Shown here piece by piece: positions 48,515 to 59,264 of a stretch of DNA of 64,000 nt. The DNA is taken from contig JBEWZL010000113.1 in assembly GCA_045837725.1 (NCBI GenBank), positions 28,277 to 92,276 of the forward strand. Direction: 5' to 3'. A model generated the notes under the pieces. It saw only the letters and a list, made by a program, of their open reading frames with translations, was not told where the DNA came from and made no database searches. A program made the position numbers and the translations under genes. The stretch comes from Vermamoeba vermiformis. Its lineage: Eukaryota; Tubulinea; Echinamoebida. Position 1 is the first letter of the stretch. The number at the start of each line of letters is the position of its first letter.

Positions 48515-49126
48515 ATGGGCAATAAGCAACGGAAATCAGCGACAGACAAGGTTATTAACGAGAATTCAGCGCTCGATCTGCCATTTTTGCCGGTAGAACT
48601 TTGGGAATTGTTGTTATCTTATTGCTCACGTCAAACATTAGCTATGGTATTGCCTAAAGTATCAAAAATGTGTAGAAAACTATTGAATGGCGCTTGGAGG
48701 ATAAAATTTAAACGAGATTATCCGGATTTAAAAGAGCAGCCGTATGATGAAAACAGCTGGAAGGATTTATATTTAGGTATGTTATATTTACCTTATTTTT
48801 CTAAATATTTTAATTTAATTCGTCCTCGTTGCCTCGATCTCAAAAAAAATAATTAATCAATTTAAAAAATAGGGCCACGCGATTTTTTCCCTTTTCTTGG
48901 ATTCATTATTGGTAGAACTACGTATAAAGAGCTAGCAGATACTAAAGGCGCCATCATTAAACCGGATGTTCCAAATGACGAGGGAACGCGCTTCCTGAAG
49001 TGCGTGGATATGGCCGACTTTAATTTTGATTGTGAGTCATGGGCAAATATTTATCAGATTGCATATTCGCCAGTGGTTGAACGCTTATATTCCATTGTAA
49101 GTTTACAATGTAGGAAGATAGCGTGA
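48515..49126 (+). CDS. F-box protein, short
   Basis: The ATG at 48515 gives MGNKQRKSATDK; Gly2 could be myristoylated, but that is only a pattern. F-box: LPFLPVELWELLLSYCSRQT, ending in RKLLNGAWRIKFKRDYPD. A 5' splice site after DLYLG joins to an exon from about 48871 (PRDFFPFLGFIIGRTTYKEL...). The frame can run to a stop at 49126, or a GTAAGT at 49097 can be used with a last exon near 49216 (VRSSSGFGGKFLKQIQN); I cannot choose. The C-terminal domain is not recognised. It is head-to-head with the F-box gene at 48369. Confidence 0.65.
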
Positions 49127-49515
49127 GATATCTACGTCACCGCAGGAATGAAATCTTTGTCAAAATAATAACTACTATTGACTAGCAAGTATTGGCGAAT
49201 AATTTGATCAATTAGACTGTTCGGTCTTCAAGTGGATTTGGTGGCAAGTTTCTGAAACAGATCCAAAACTGAATCAACGACAAGGACCGCTCTCCCTTTG
49301 ATGGTAGGTGTAAGGTACTGTAATATTATACTTTTCGGTTTTTAATTCGCTGTTTAAAGCAGGTGATTTGTGATGTAATCACACGTTATTTGACGTGACA
49401 GGCTTTAAAAGATTCTGTGAGCCGAAACCAGCGCATTTTTTGCTCGTTCGTGTTGCAGTAGCCACAAGAAGCTGATTATAGGAACACGAAGTTTATAGAT
49501 CAAGCTTGAACGCAG
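49127..49515. other. Intergenic or alternative last exon of the F-box gene
   Basis: Holds a possible third exon of the short F-box gene (about 49216-49275) and the upstream region of the next surface-protein gene. Nothing else seen. Confidence 0.4.
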
Positions 49516-51463
49516 ATGCAATCCCAAAAATTTCTGATTCAGATCCTCGCGATCTTGGCTTTGTTTTCTGCAACGCTCGCAGACCCAAGTAAGTCTATCT
49601 TATTTAATTTAATATTTGTACTTATCAAGTCCATTGTCAGTGTTGATTCATTTTTTTTTTTAAAGTTTTGTGTGGATCGCAGTCTTTTCTTTTTCTTAGT
49701 AAAAATCTAACTGTAATGTCATAGGCCTTGAATTTGACACCTCAAAGTTGTGCACGGAAAGCTATTGGCTGACAATTAACTACTTTGACGCGGTAGTCGG
49801 GGATGAAATCATCTTTTCTGGTGGCGTTAATGGAGCGACTCGTTATGTAACATATACCGTTACTGCTAGTGGTTCAGGTATTTAAATTAATATTCTATTA
49901 AGATCCGCTCAAACGGCCTAGGTCGGAAAAAACTCCGGCGTCATGGATTTACATTGTGTTTGCTGAATTTCTTCCAAGATGTCTAATTTTGTTATTTAAA
50001 TAGGCTCTTTTGGAACGTACATCGTCTATCCAGGTCCTGGTGCTAATAACCTTTACTTCGCTCAGATGCGCAATTCTACCAAACAACTTTACGAAATTGA
50101 CCTCAATGTGGCTGCTTGTACAGGTTAGTACCATACATATTTGTATAATGAGCCGTTATAACCCCGAATATAGTTCTGCGTTTTTTTAATGTCTCAAGCA
50201 TGCGGAGATCTCGGTTTTTTTTTAAATTGCTAATTGTTGATTTAATAGGACTCACCACTACCGATCAGCCTGCCTCAAAGCAAGCTGTTTGGGTTGCTGA
50301 TGTCTTTCGAAAAGATACATCGCCTTCATCTACTGGCTATTTTTGGAATAGCCACTTACAAACCGCCGCGGATGATATTTTAACGAATTCAGCGGCATGT
50401 AGCTCATGGACATCTAGTGGTGTATCGCCATATTTATCGGCTCGAAATTATACTTCTTCGAGATCATATTGCTTGTTTTTTGAAAGTACTTCGGCGGATG
50501 CCGGTGGATTCATCCAATACCTTAGCTCTAATAACCTTATGTTGCAACCTAACTGGGATGTAAGCTACAATATTTAAAGCCGCTTCATTATTATTAACGA
50601 CTAATAATTATTTTTATTAGTATTACGATGAAGTAGCATTCGCTCAAGACAGTACCAACAAATATTGGGTCATAATTCTCGCCACTAGACCAAGATACTC
50701 GTGCGGCAATAAGTACAGATCCATTGTTGCCAGCGAAGAATGTGATGACGGAAACAACAACAACAACGATGGTTGTGATAGCGGATGCAACGTCGAAGCT
50801 GGTTGGACCTGCTCAGAAAGTGTCTTGACTGAAGGTTCCTCTTGCGTCCAAGGCCCTGTCCCACCCACGGCACCCGTGCCAGTGCCGGTTGCAGCACCAG
50901 TCACTGTCCCTCAGGCTGAAACTCCTACTGCTGGCACTCCCACTGCCGCTCCAACTAGCACTCCGACCGCTGTTCCCTCGACCGCACCTACGAGTGGCAC
51001 TCCTACTGGCAGCACTCCCAGCGGTTCCACACCCTCAGCTGTGCCAAGTGGCTCAACACCTTCAGCTACTCCTCAAGGCAGCACTCCAACTGGTCAAACC
51101 CCTACGGGTCAAACTCCGACGGGTCAAACTCCAAGTGGCCAGACACCCTCTTCACCTGCATCGCCTTCGTCCCCGCAAGGCTCGACGCCTTCATCCCCTT
51201 CGAGCCCCACTGCTGCGCCAAGTGGTTCGGAGTCACCGTCACCCCACACTCCCGCGGACGAGTCACCTCTCCCCTCGCAATCTCCCGACGGTGCGCTTAC
51301 TCCCAGTGATGCACCAACTGTTGCTCCTTCAGTCTCTGGACCGTTCTCTCCGCGCCCTTCGAGAACACCAGCTGATAGCGGCGTTACTAGCGGCAGCGAA
51401 AAAATTACAGCCTCAGTTATGATGGTCATTGTAACTATGCTGTCCGTTGTTATCGCTTTTTAA
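49516..51463 (+). CDS. CAP-like / DUF4215 surface protein 3, GPI-anchored
   Basis: Third paralogue, separated from the other two by the F-box pair. Signal peptide MQSQKFLIQILAILALFSAT, then FDTSKLCTESYWLTI, the shared N-terminal module. The CAP-like middle (FWNSHLQTAADDILTN, then DEVAFAQDSTNKYWVIILAT) is weaker than in copy 2. The DUF4215 module is complete: SEECDDGNNNNNDGCDSGC followed by NVEAGWTC. A stalk of about 190 residues of Pro/Thr/Ser/Gly with short tandem units comes next, and the end (ASVMMVIVTMLSVVIAF) fits a GPI signal. The stalk makes overlapping open frames on both strands that are shadows. Confidence 0.78.
51092..51151 (+). repeat. Four 15-bp repeats encoding GQTPT units
   Basis: Units at 51092, 51107, 51122 and 51137 read GQTPT, GQTPT, GQTPS and GQTPS in the surface-protein stalk. 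The last unit is diverged at the DNA level. In-frame length makes expansion tolerable for the protein. Confidence 0.9.
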
Positions 51464-51550
51464 GTTAATATGCACTTTATTTTGTAAATAATAAGTGTTA
51501 ATAAAGAATATTCAAAGCTTGAATAAACACTCGAATTTTTTGAACAAGAT

Positions 51551-52878
51551 CTACGCCTCTTGCTTTTTCAAGTTCAAATGGTGTCTGGTCACCCAAATAT
51601 TGAACGGCATCGTTGGATACAGGTCGCGAAGTGCCTCTGACAATAATAATTATTACAAAGCCTCTAGCGAAATGAAACAAAAAACGTACTGGGATCTCCA
51701 ACGAATTGTTCTTGCGGAGCAATTTGGAACCAGCGGTAGATATCTAATAATCTTTGTTCTCCAACGTCATTAAACGGAATCTGCTCGTACGTGCACTTCA
51801 ATAACTTCGCGTATTCTTTCATCTACACGAGCATTAGAAAACGAAAAAAGATCTCAGTCTATTACTCACGGTCATCTGTTCTGACACGAGTTCATAGGTC
51901 TTGTTAATAAAAGTCAACGGATTTTTGAAGATCATGACCACAAAGGCGCCTTCAAACGGTTAGTAGCGCGAAAATGCCGGATGCATAGGCGTACCGAGAT
52001 CGTCCTTCGAAATGACGGCCAAGGTATCATGCGGTCTTAAAGGTTGCTTCAGAACGCCCTTTTCCAAGTGCTGGACTGTTCCGGGGTAGAAATCGTTCAA
52101 GAAGTTCTCCATGAAGAATGCCTTTGCCAGTACAAATCAGTTAAGTCACGATTTTTGCGATTAAGTCACGGTTTGTAGAACTTACGGGTCTAAGAATAGT
52201 GTAAGGCAAGTAGCTGTCCTTGAGATGATCTTCAATTTGATTCTTGACTTCAAATTCAGGTACGCCAGTCTTCTTGTCGGCCGCGTAGACGGATCCATAA
52301 ACAACATGGCGAACATCCGATCTAAAACGCTAAAATTAGAACAACAACTAAAGAAGAAATTTTGGATTAGAACTTACCTCTTAGCGGCGTAGATAATGTT
52401 AATAGCCTCTTGCATCTCGTCTTCTTTCTTCCAAGAGTACGCAGGAGTCGAGTGCGAGAAGAACACATACTCGATGCCTAATGCTTTGAAATCCGTAACA
52501 AGTTTATCCGCATCCTTAAGGTTGAGATCGACCCATTGGATAATGCCTAAGATTTTTGAGATCAGATCCAAGAACGAAAACTCATGAAATTTCTTTGGGT
52601 TGCTACAACAATTCAAATGTAGCATCTTTATCGAATTCAAATATGATATTTATGTTATACTTACCTTGTTTCTTGCTCAATGCGTACTCGTAATCGCTCG
52701 TGTACCTCGTGTACGCGTAGATCTTGAACTCTGCTGGCGCGAGCTCCAAAAGCTTCTTAATTACAGCAGTGCCTTGCTCGTCTATTCAAATGTAAGTATA
52801 CATTGTTCTATTAGTAATATCTTGTCTAGACTTACGGCCTAAGCTTCCAATTACTATTACGTTTTTTACGCTCGACAT
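51551..52878 (-). CDS. NmrA-like NAD(P)-binding protein
   Basis: Minus-strand gene with about six exons from the ATG at 52878 to the TAG at 51551. It starts MSSVKNVIVIGSLGR, with a glycine loop followed, after an intron, by QGTAVIKKLLELAP, the Rossmann start of atypical SDR/NmrA proteins. Further motifs: LDLKDADKLVTDFKALGIEY, VFFSHSTPAYSW, AAKRSDVRHVVYGSVYA, SYLPYTILRPAFFMENFLND and a C-terminal LRDLYPTMPFNIWVTRH. The family includes NmrA and HSCARG, which sense the NADP(H) state and often lack oxidoreductase residues; no YxxxK is seen. The last junction (VGDP-K-ALRDLYP) keeps the frame over a 50-nt intron. An overlapping open frame at 51498-51722 is a shadow. Confidence 0.8.
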
Positions 52879-53567
52879 TTTTAACTAGATGTGTTGCTTT
52901 TTTGAGTGTATGATATCGGTATTGGCGAAAGATTATTGTGTTCATGTTTTTAAATGTTTTGGTGAGCTAAATGTGCGATATTTACTCGGTATTTTGTACT
53001 GTTTTGGCGGATCTATCCAAATAAAGAAGCGTATCAAAATTATACAGTTATAATTCACTTAAATATTCAATGTAAAAATCTAATTGAATTCTGGCGTCAT
53101 AATTCGCGTCTAATCGTGCTTATACACGGCAGAAAATATTTTGGACTTGCTACGCCGGTCAAATTTCGTTTTACCTTCGTGTTAACAATAATAAATGTAT
53201 AAATGAGTATATATTCATAATGGCTAAATTACTTATCGGCCTGGTAATAGATATAGGCATTAGGTAATTCTGGGGGAAGTTACAAAAAACAAATAATGCC
53301 ATCCATAAATTTGTAAAGAAGCGAGGTGCACTCCTTTCTACGTTCGAACGGGCATTTATTGCTCACATAGAGCTACAACGAATGACAATATTATTTACAA
53401 TGCGTAACATATTTATACAAGCAGACACGTGACATGTGATTCTGCTCCGCCTCTTCACAAATTAAATAATTATCTATTAATAACGCTGCGTTATTAAAAT
53501 TGGCACAAAAATTTAGTTATATGATTATACCTTTTGTGGGCGGTAGAGCTTGGTTTTAGTTCACTAT
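52879..53567. other. AT-rich intergenic stretch
   Basis: Nearly 700 bp without a gene I can support. No tRNA, repeat or transposon ends recognised. Confidence 0.5.
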
Positions 53568-53765
53568 TTAATTCGTGAGTTCGAATTCAAGGACGCCCGA
53601 CTCGTGGATTAAATCACGCATTACACCGGCAATATCATCATTAGGTCTACCATTTCCTAATAATTTCACGAATGAGAGGCCTCTCCCTCCATCCGACGGT
53701 GGTAGATCGAAAGAAATTTCTCTTTTTTCAACGAAACCAACTCTCGGTTCAGACTTGATTTTATA
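53568..53765 (-). CDS. Unassigned coding-like fragment
   Basis: Minus-strand frame with the look of real protein: IKSEPRVGFVEKREISFDLP, then PPSDGGRGLSFVKLLGNGRP, NDDIAGVMRDLIHE and SGVLEFELTN before a TAA at 53568. There is no ATG, and the upstream side runs into the start of the plus-strand RWD gene. It could be the last exon of a gene whose earlier exons overlap that gene, or a relic of a lost gene. No family recognised. The plus-strand frame over the same bases is a shadow. Confidence 0.4.
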   Translation of the reverse strand, partial: YKIKSEPRVGFVEKREISFDLPPSDGGRGLSFVKLLGNGRPNDDIAGVMRDLIHESGVLEFELTN

Positions 53766-53814
53766 ATTAAATTAATGAAGAGCACCACGTAGTTATATTA
53801 TAGGCAATACTATT

Positions 53815-56110
53815 ATGAACGAGCAAGAGGAGACGGAGTTACAGGTCCTACAGTCGATCTGGGATGTAAGTAACGCGTTGAGCTATAATTAATTATAAAT
53901 AGCACTAAATAGTAGGTTAAATTATTTTAGGAAGATTTTATAGTTAAAGAGCCTCGATTGTACAGCGCCATCTTGCGACCAGATGAGCACATTACTTTGG
54001 CCCTCGAATTTGAGTAAGAAAATACTCGTAAAAATAATCACTAATATTTATAAATATAATGGTAGCTATACAGGCATTTTTGATGTCTTTCAGTACCAGA
54101 TTTCGTTATTGCAAAATATTAATTTAATTTTATTTTCTTAGCTGCCGAAATACAGATTATCCAAATACAATTCCGACGATAAAGATCCGATTAATTAAAG
54201 GATATATTATTCCTATGTATAAAGAATACCTTGAACGGACTTTGACGGATTCAGTAAGTTGTCGAAATTGAATTAGCCGTTACAACAATAATTAAGAGCA
54301 TTAAATTGCAAAAGAAAAGCGATACTTTCATATAAAATATATTTAACAATTGTATATACAGGCCTATGAGAAAATAGGCTTGCCAATGATGTACGATCTG
54401 ATCGAGCAAGCCAAACAAGAGATTGAAGTGCACGATCTTACGCAAGGATCAATTGGCATATTAGTACCTGATACATTATTGCTAATATTTAAGAAGTTGG
54501 ACTACCGTAGTTTAAGTACGTTTGAAAGTCAGATCCGATCCACATCCAAAAAAATATCCAACGACGACAAAATACTACATTTTATTCTATATTTGATCTA
54601 TATTAACCTTATTTCATATACTTAGCGAGTTGTGGAGCCGTCAGTAAGCGTTGGAAAGCTATAACTTCGAATGACCGACTGTAAGTTCCCGTATTCTTTT
54701 CGCCGTTATTTTTAATGCACAAAATTCTCAGAATTTACTGCGTATTATTTATTCTATGGTTTTTAAAACGTTCGTTTTCAATTCAAAGCAATCGTACTTT
54801 GCAGATCCAGATAGATCCGTTACAACAATATCGATTAATAAGTTGTTAGTTTATAATTTTAAAGATAAGATGGCCTAGTATCATAACATACTAATATTTG
54901 GATTACTATAGATGGAAAAAAATGTGTTCAGATCTCGAATTCGTTCAATTTCACGAAAAACTTGCAACGATTGAAAAACGCGAAGAAACGTCGTACCGCG
55001 AGTACTTTACCATATTAAGAAAATCAGTCTTGAAACATTTGTTCAACAAACACCCACACGTGTTGTCCATTCACAGCGATCCGACCAATAGCGTTGAATT
55101 TCCAATGACACCTGTCACTTTTTGTCAACAAATCGTGACTTATTTGCAGACTCGATGCCATGCAAATATTCGACAATGTGAACCCGAAATGTTGTCTTTC
55201 CAAAAATGGCGTAAGTAGATCCCGAATCCGCAGTAATTCTGCAAATTTTAATTCAATATTTATTCAATAGATCTTGTTATTAACAACACTAAAACTAATT
55301 TTTTATCGCAGAATCGGTGTACAGTACTGAAACATTTACGCTCTACACGGTGTCACAAGCTGAGCGACTATTCTCAACGTCCCCGTGGTACTACCGCGCG
55401 CTAAAATTGCACAATGAATTGAAATGTCCTTACGTCGGACCTGTCGTAGGATTTGTCGCTGTTAATTTGAGATATAGCAGGGATGATAGGCAGAAACAAT
55501 TATTCCGATGCACGCGCGGAATATTAGCGAATGTATCTTTGCCTGCTTATTCAGAGTGCACAGTGATCAAATCAAAAGCGAAATACGAAATGGACTCTTC
55601 CCTCAGTAAGTCACAAAGATTACAATTTTTTCACAGATGCGGATCTAGCCAGATCTAACGCATTTTATCAACGTAATACTCCCACCGATTGTTCTTATGA
55701 TCCGCCTAAATTACAGCAATTATAGACATTCAATTCTTTCACTCGTACAGTTAGATCTGTTTCCGTGAAAAATTTCAATGACACGTGTCAAACTTTGAAC
55801 ACGTACAATAACTAATGTCATTGTTACAGATATCCATTTCTTGCCTTCTCCAGGTCGCGATTCGATGGTAGAAGATTTAAATGTGCCTACGAAACTTACC
55901 AAAGATTTACGAAGAGTGTTGAAAGAGCAAAAAGGCTTGACGTCTATTACTCTTGCGGAGTTTTGGCACATTGATGAAACAATTACAAATACAACGAAAA
56001 TGAGTCTCGGCGCTGCTGCTGAATCGTCGTTCGAAGAATTTGCAAAAGAATTGTTAGAATCAAATCCGAACGTGCTACACCCACAAGAAAAGCCCATAAT
56101 ATACAAATGA
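53815..56110 (+). CDS. RWD-domain F-box protein
   Basis: Multi-exon gene starting MNEQEETELQVLQSIWDEDF, the classic opening of an RWD domain, with LALEFDCRNTDYPNTIPTI supplying the Y-P-x-x-x-P motif. The RWD helix continues GLPMMYDLIEQAKQEIEVHD. An F-box follows: LVPDTLLLIFKKLDYRSL joined over an intron to TSCGAVSKRWKAITSNDRL. The C-terminal 350 residues carry LWKKMCSDLEFVQFHEKLAT, then an alpha/beta region with no recognised domain, ending PQEKPIIYK. RWD domains bind E2 or related proteins, so this may be an SCF substrate adaptor with an extra ubiquitin-pathway contact. Exons checked: 53815-53865, 53931 onward, and the last ending 56110. Confidence 0.82.
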
Positions 56111-56275
56111 CATTACATTCGTAATATTGTAAATAAAAATAGTCGCAAAGAAATTTAGCTTGGGAAAGTTCAAAATTTTTCAACCCGATTTTTATGTTTC
56201 AGCTAAAGGACAGCGGACACGAACACTAACTATGCTCACTTAATATTATAATACATTTATTCAAGTACAAACAAC

Positions 56276-57008
56276 ATGGGAGACTTTCGGCGTAGAAAGG
56301 TGGTGGTCGTTGGTGACCAATCCGTCGGTAAAACTAGCTTGCTGAACGTTCTGCACAGCGGAAAATATTCTCGAGATACAGAACCACCAGAGGGATATTG
56401 TAAGTATTAAGAACAACGAGCATTGCCTACAAGCGGATGTAAATATTAAATAACATTTTTGAATTTCAGTTAGAATATTTGAATATGATGAAACGAAGTA
56501 TCAAGTATATTTTTATGATACAGCTGGTAATCCAGAGTACGAAAGGTAATTTTAATTAATTTTGTACACTTTTTTAAAGCCAATCCGCCGATCTGAATTC
56601 TATCTGTAAATTGCTTACAATAAGACTTAACTTAATTATAGACTGCGAGCCTTGTCATATAAAGATACGCATTTGTTTTTAATTGCATTCGACATTGCCA
56701 ATCGCATCTCATTCGATGCTGTTCGTACCAGATGGATCCCAGAGTTGAAACAGAACTGCCCAAAAGCACCCTATATGATAATAGGAACTAAAGTAGATTT
56801 AAGAAGTGAGCCTGAGCTTCAAGTAAAGACCGTAGCCTTTGAAGAAGCAGATCTGCTTGCGCGAGAAACGAGTCAATTTCGGTATTTGGAAATTTCAGCG
56901 AAAGACAATATTGGCTTGACTGAATTATTGAACGCTATTAAAGTTGAAATAATAACGACCAAAGATGAAGCTAATAATGAAACCAAGAAGCGTTGTACAG
57001 TAATGTAA
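56276..57008 (+). CDS. Atypical Rho-family GTPase
   Basis: Three exons (56276-56399, 56470-56545, 56642-57008). Rho-like overall: MGDFRRRKVVVVGDQSVGKT (P-loop), DTAGNPEYERLRALSYKDTH (G3), IIGTKVDLRSE (G4) and EISAKDNIGLTEL (G5), with a KKRCTVM end that makes a CaaX box (CTVM). Several positions differ from ordinary Rho proteins: Gln and Ser stand at the Ras-12 and -13 equivalents, Asn replaces the catalytic Gln61, and switch I (DTEPPEGYFRIFEYDE) lacks an obvious Thr35. By analogy with Rnd and RhoH, slow or no GTP hydrolysis is expected. There is no typical Rho insert helix. It may be regulated by level or localisation. Confidence 0.85.
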
Positions 57009-57368
57009 TTTAAAGTCGAAACTCGATCTAGAGTTATTTTATGTTACTCTCAAACGATAGTTCTGACTCAATAGATATCATTCACCCTATTTTGTTGCCT
57101 CCTTAAGATTGTTACAATTGCTTCAGTCAAAGTCTTCTACCGAGATCTCGTTTACGTTCCTTCTTGACGACGGTCAGTCAGCAGCTGATTCAAAGATATG
57201 CACGCGAGTGAATATAACACGAATTTATTTATTATGAGTGAGTAATAAAACAATTTCATTTTGTATAATAGATAAGTTACAGAAAAACAGGCTGTCTTCC
57301 GTCAGATCTTGATCCACGGCAAAAAATCTGAAGGCAGTTAAGCCCGATGTGATGTGTTGTCAAGCTGG
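57009..57368. other. Intergenic
   Basis: 3' flanks of the Rho gene and of the convergent small minus-strand gene. No gene seen. Confidence 0.5.
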
Positions 57369-57641
57369 TTAGCGTTGGACGTGGGATTCAAGGTCAAAAT
57401 TGCCCAAATATTCGCAGTTCGTGATAACTTCGAGGTGACCGATGATGCGCACAAACCGAGTGTTTGGAGTGTTAGGTATACCCGTCCATACTGGCAGAAA
57501 ACAGGCGTCCTCTTCTCGAAAACAAAGACGAAATGACCAACCATGAGGCAAGCAATAAAGGAGATTTGGATCGTGATCTTTGTAGAAGTAGATCTTTTGA
57601 TCAGTTGAAGAGCAGTTGTTGTTCTTATTGTTGTTAGCCAT
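57369..57641 (-). CDS. Small hypothetical protein
   Basis: Intronless frame of 90 residues from the ATG at 57641 (MANNNKNNNCSSTDQKIYFY). The body (DPNLLYCLPHGWSFRLCF, then VRIIGHLEVITNCEYLGNF) has a folded, beta-like character with several Cys and Trp residues. A longer in-frame start upstream adds residues with no clear role. No family recognised. It sits at the edge of the four-gene family in the same orientation but does not share its domain. Confidence 0.45.
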   Translation of the reverse strand: MANNNKNNNCSSTDQKIYFYKDHDPNLLYCLPHGWSFRLCFREEDACFLPVWTGIPNTPNTRFVRIIGHLEVITNCEYLGNFDLESHVQR

Positions 57642-57882
57642 TTGATAGTAAGTAATGAATGATGAACGACCGATTTTTTCATTATTTATGCACAAAAATT
57701 GATGGACAACTGTGATGGACAAGGTTCGGCGGATGTAAATCCGCGTTAAATTTCGAAAACCAAAAGACCAATGTTCTTCGCAAGGGTTTTATTTACATCA
57801 AAAAAAAGCTAAAACTACAAAAATAAGTCACGTAGCTCACCCGTGACCCGAGATCTTCTTTTTCATTTTTTGTTTCTATTCG

Positions 57883-58635
57883 TTATTGGTGGTAGTTGTT
57901 CTGCGGAGGATACTGAGGCATATTTCCGCTATAATGAGGCCAAAATTGTTGATTTGGCATATTTACTACGAAATTAGTGCCCTGGTTAGGGAAATATTGT
58001 ACCGATGCATCCGGATGTACAACATTCGCGCTTGGCCAGACGTTAGAATAATTATTTCCATTGTTGTCGTAATAAATATGATCCGTATTTGGACCGACTA
58101 GTGGCTGCTGCAGATTTGGATGCATGGCATTGGTGTTATTTTCATGCGGTCCTAGTCTTGGCGATGACTCTGGCGTATAGTATATTGGTGATGCACTTGA
58201 ATAGGGAGTATGCGGAGTACTATACGAGCTATGCGGAGTTGAACTGTTCGACCGGTTGTAGAATTCCTCGTTGACAAAGTTTGACTCGGATGACGGTTCG
58301 ACGGTCTTTATATTATTAGCCGGTGTCACCTCGTCATGCGTATTGTCTTTGCGATCTTTCTTTATCCTTTTGATAATAATAGAGTCACCTTTTTGAATGC
58401 TCATACTATCTTTCAGCTTCTTGTAGTCTTGATCTTTCTTGCCCCGTACGTAGATCTCGTCCAATTCGTCCGCGTCGTCACTCCATTGATTTGCTTCTTT
58501 CAGCTTTTCAATAATCAATTGTCTTGGGCTTATTTTTCCATCGGATGGGATGAAGAGCTCTACGACTTGCTTATTGGATGCGCCACGATCCCGAGGGCTA
58601 GAGTTTCTTTTATCATTTGCGCGCTTTGGTTGCAT
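57883..58635 (-). CDS. Member 1 of a lineage-specific family with an unrecognised 70-residue domain
   Basis: Intronless, 250 residues. The N-terminal domain (about residues 24-92) reads VVELFIPSDGKISPRQLIIE, KLKEANQWSDDADELDEIYV, then SMSIQKGDSIIIKRIKKD. The paralogues share the order (strand)-I-x-x-x-I-x-x-KL-x-x-x-x-x-W-x(6-8)-I-x-x-(L/I)-x-(R/K)-x-n-KGD-x-h-x-I. Strand-helix-strand spacing and a GD turn suggest a small beta-grasp or ubiquitin-like fold, but this is only inferred. The rest is low complexity: Ser/Thr/Tyr-Pro repeats (TPHSSYSTPHTPYSS) and Asn/Gln/Tyr-rich tail (MPQYPPQNNYHQ), prion-like. Function unknown. Confidence 0.7.
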   Translation of the reverse strand: MQPKRANDKRNSSPRDRGASNKQVVELFIPSDGKISPRQLIIEKLKEANQWSDDADELDEIYVRGKKDQDYKKLKDSMSIQKGDSIIIKRIKKDRKDNTHDEVTPANNIKTVEPSSESNFVNEEFYNRSNSSTPHSSYSTPHTPYSSASPIYYTPESSPRLGPHENNTNAMHPNLQQPLVGPNTDHIYYDNNGNNYSNVWPSANVVHPDASVQYFPNQGTNFVVNMPNQQFWPHYSGNMPQYPPQNNYHQ

Positions 58636-59264
58636 CTGTTGTATTCCTTGGTCTTCATTACGACTGATTGAACGATTAGCAATGACGGTGGAGCAATTCC
58701 AACTCAGCGCTCACGTGGGCGCCAAGCTGAGAAAAATCGTTGAACTCAAAACAAAGACCACGTAAAAGAATTCCACAGCTCGCTCTTTATATGAATCTCG
58801 TTCTTCAATTTACGGGAACGGTGGATTAATACCTACGTTTCAAATTGAATGGAATCTGTTGGTAAGTACGTCGATCCTCATCCAGTCCTAAGTTGAAATA
58901 TTCAGAATATCGTCTAAATTATTGCAATAATATAATATAAATATTTATTGTTAATATTCATCCAGGAATCTGAGAGAATGTGCCAGGATTTGCTACCCGC
59001 TTTTGTTTTTCGATCGCAATTTTAATTCCAATAAATTCCAGTAAATTCTTTTCATTTTCGTAGCAGGCACTAAAGCAATTATTGCCACTAGTACTAACCG
59101 TTAAAATTTAGCCGGATAATCCACTGCATGTGTGCTCTTGGTTTGTCGGCATCTTCTGTTGAGTGTGTTTCTCGTGTTGTTGGCTTAGGTACGTCCCGCG
59201 ACCTAATATTACCGCGCAATAGGAACCTCGACTCTAATTTACTACTAAATCGATGGTACATTAT
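58636..59264. other. Intergenic
   Basis: About 630 bp between family members 1 and 2. No convincing frame, repeat or RNA. Confidence 0.5.

Noticed and set aside
50644-51429. Several frames on both strands over the third surface protein's stalk
   Set aside because: Same reason; the signal peptide and DUF4215 module fix the plus frame.
53300-53470. Possible transposon end or small RNA in the 53.3-kb spacer
   Set aside because: No inverted ends, target duplication or stable RNA structure could be made out.
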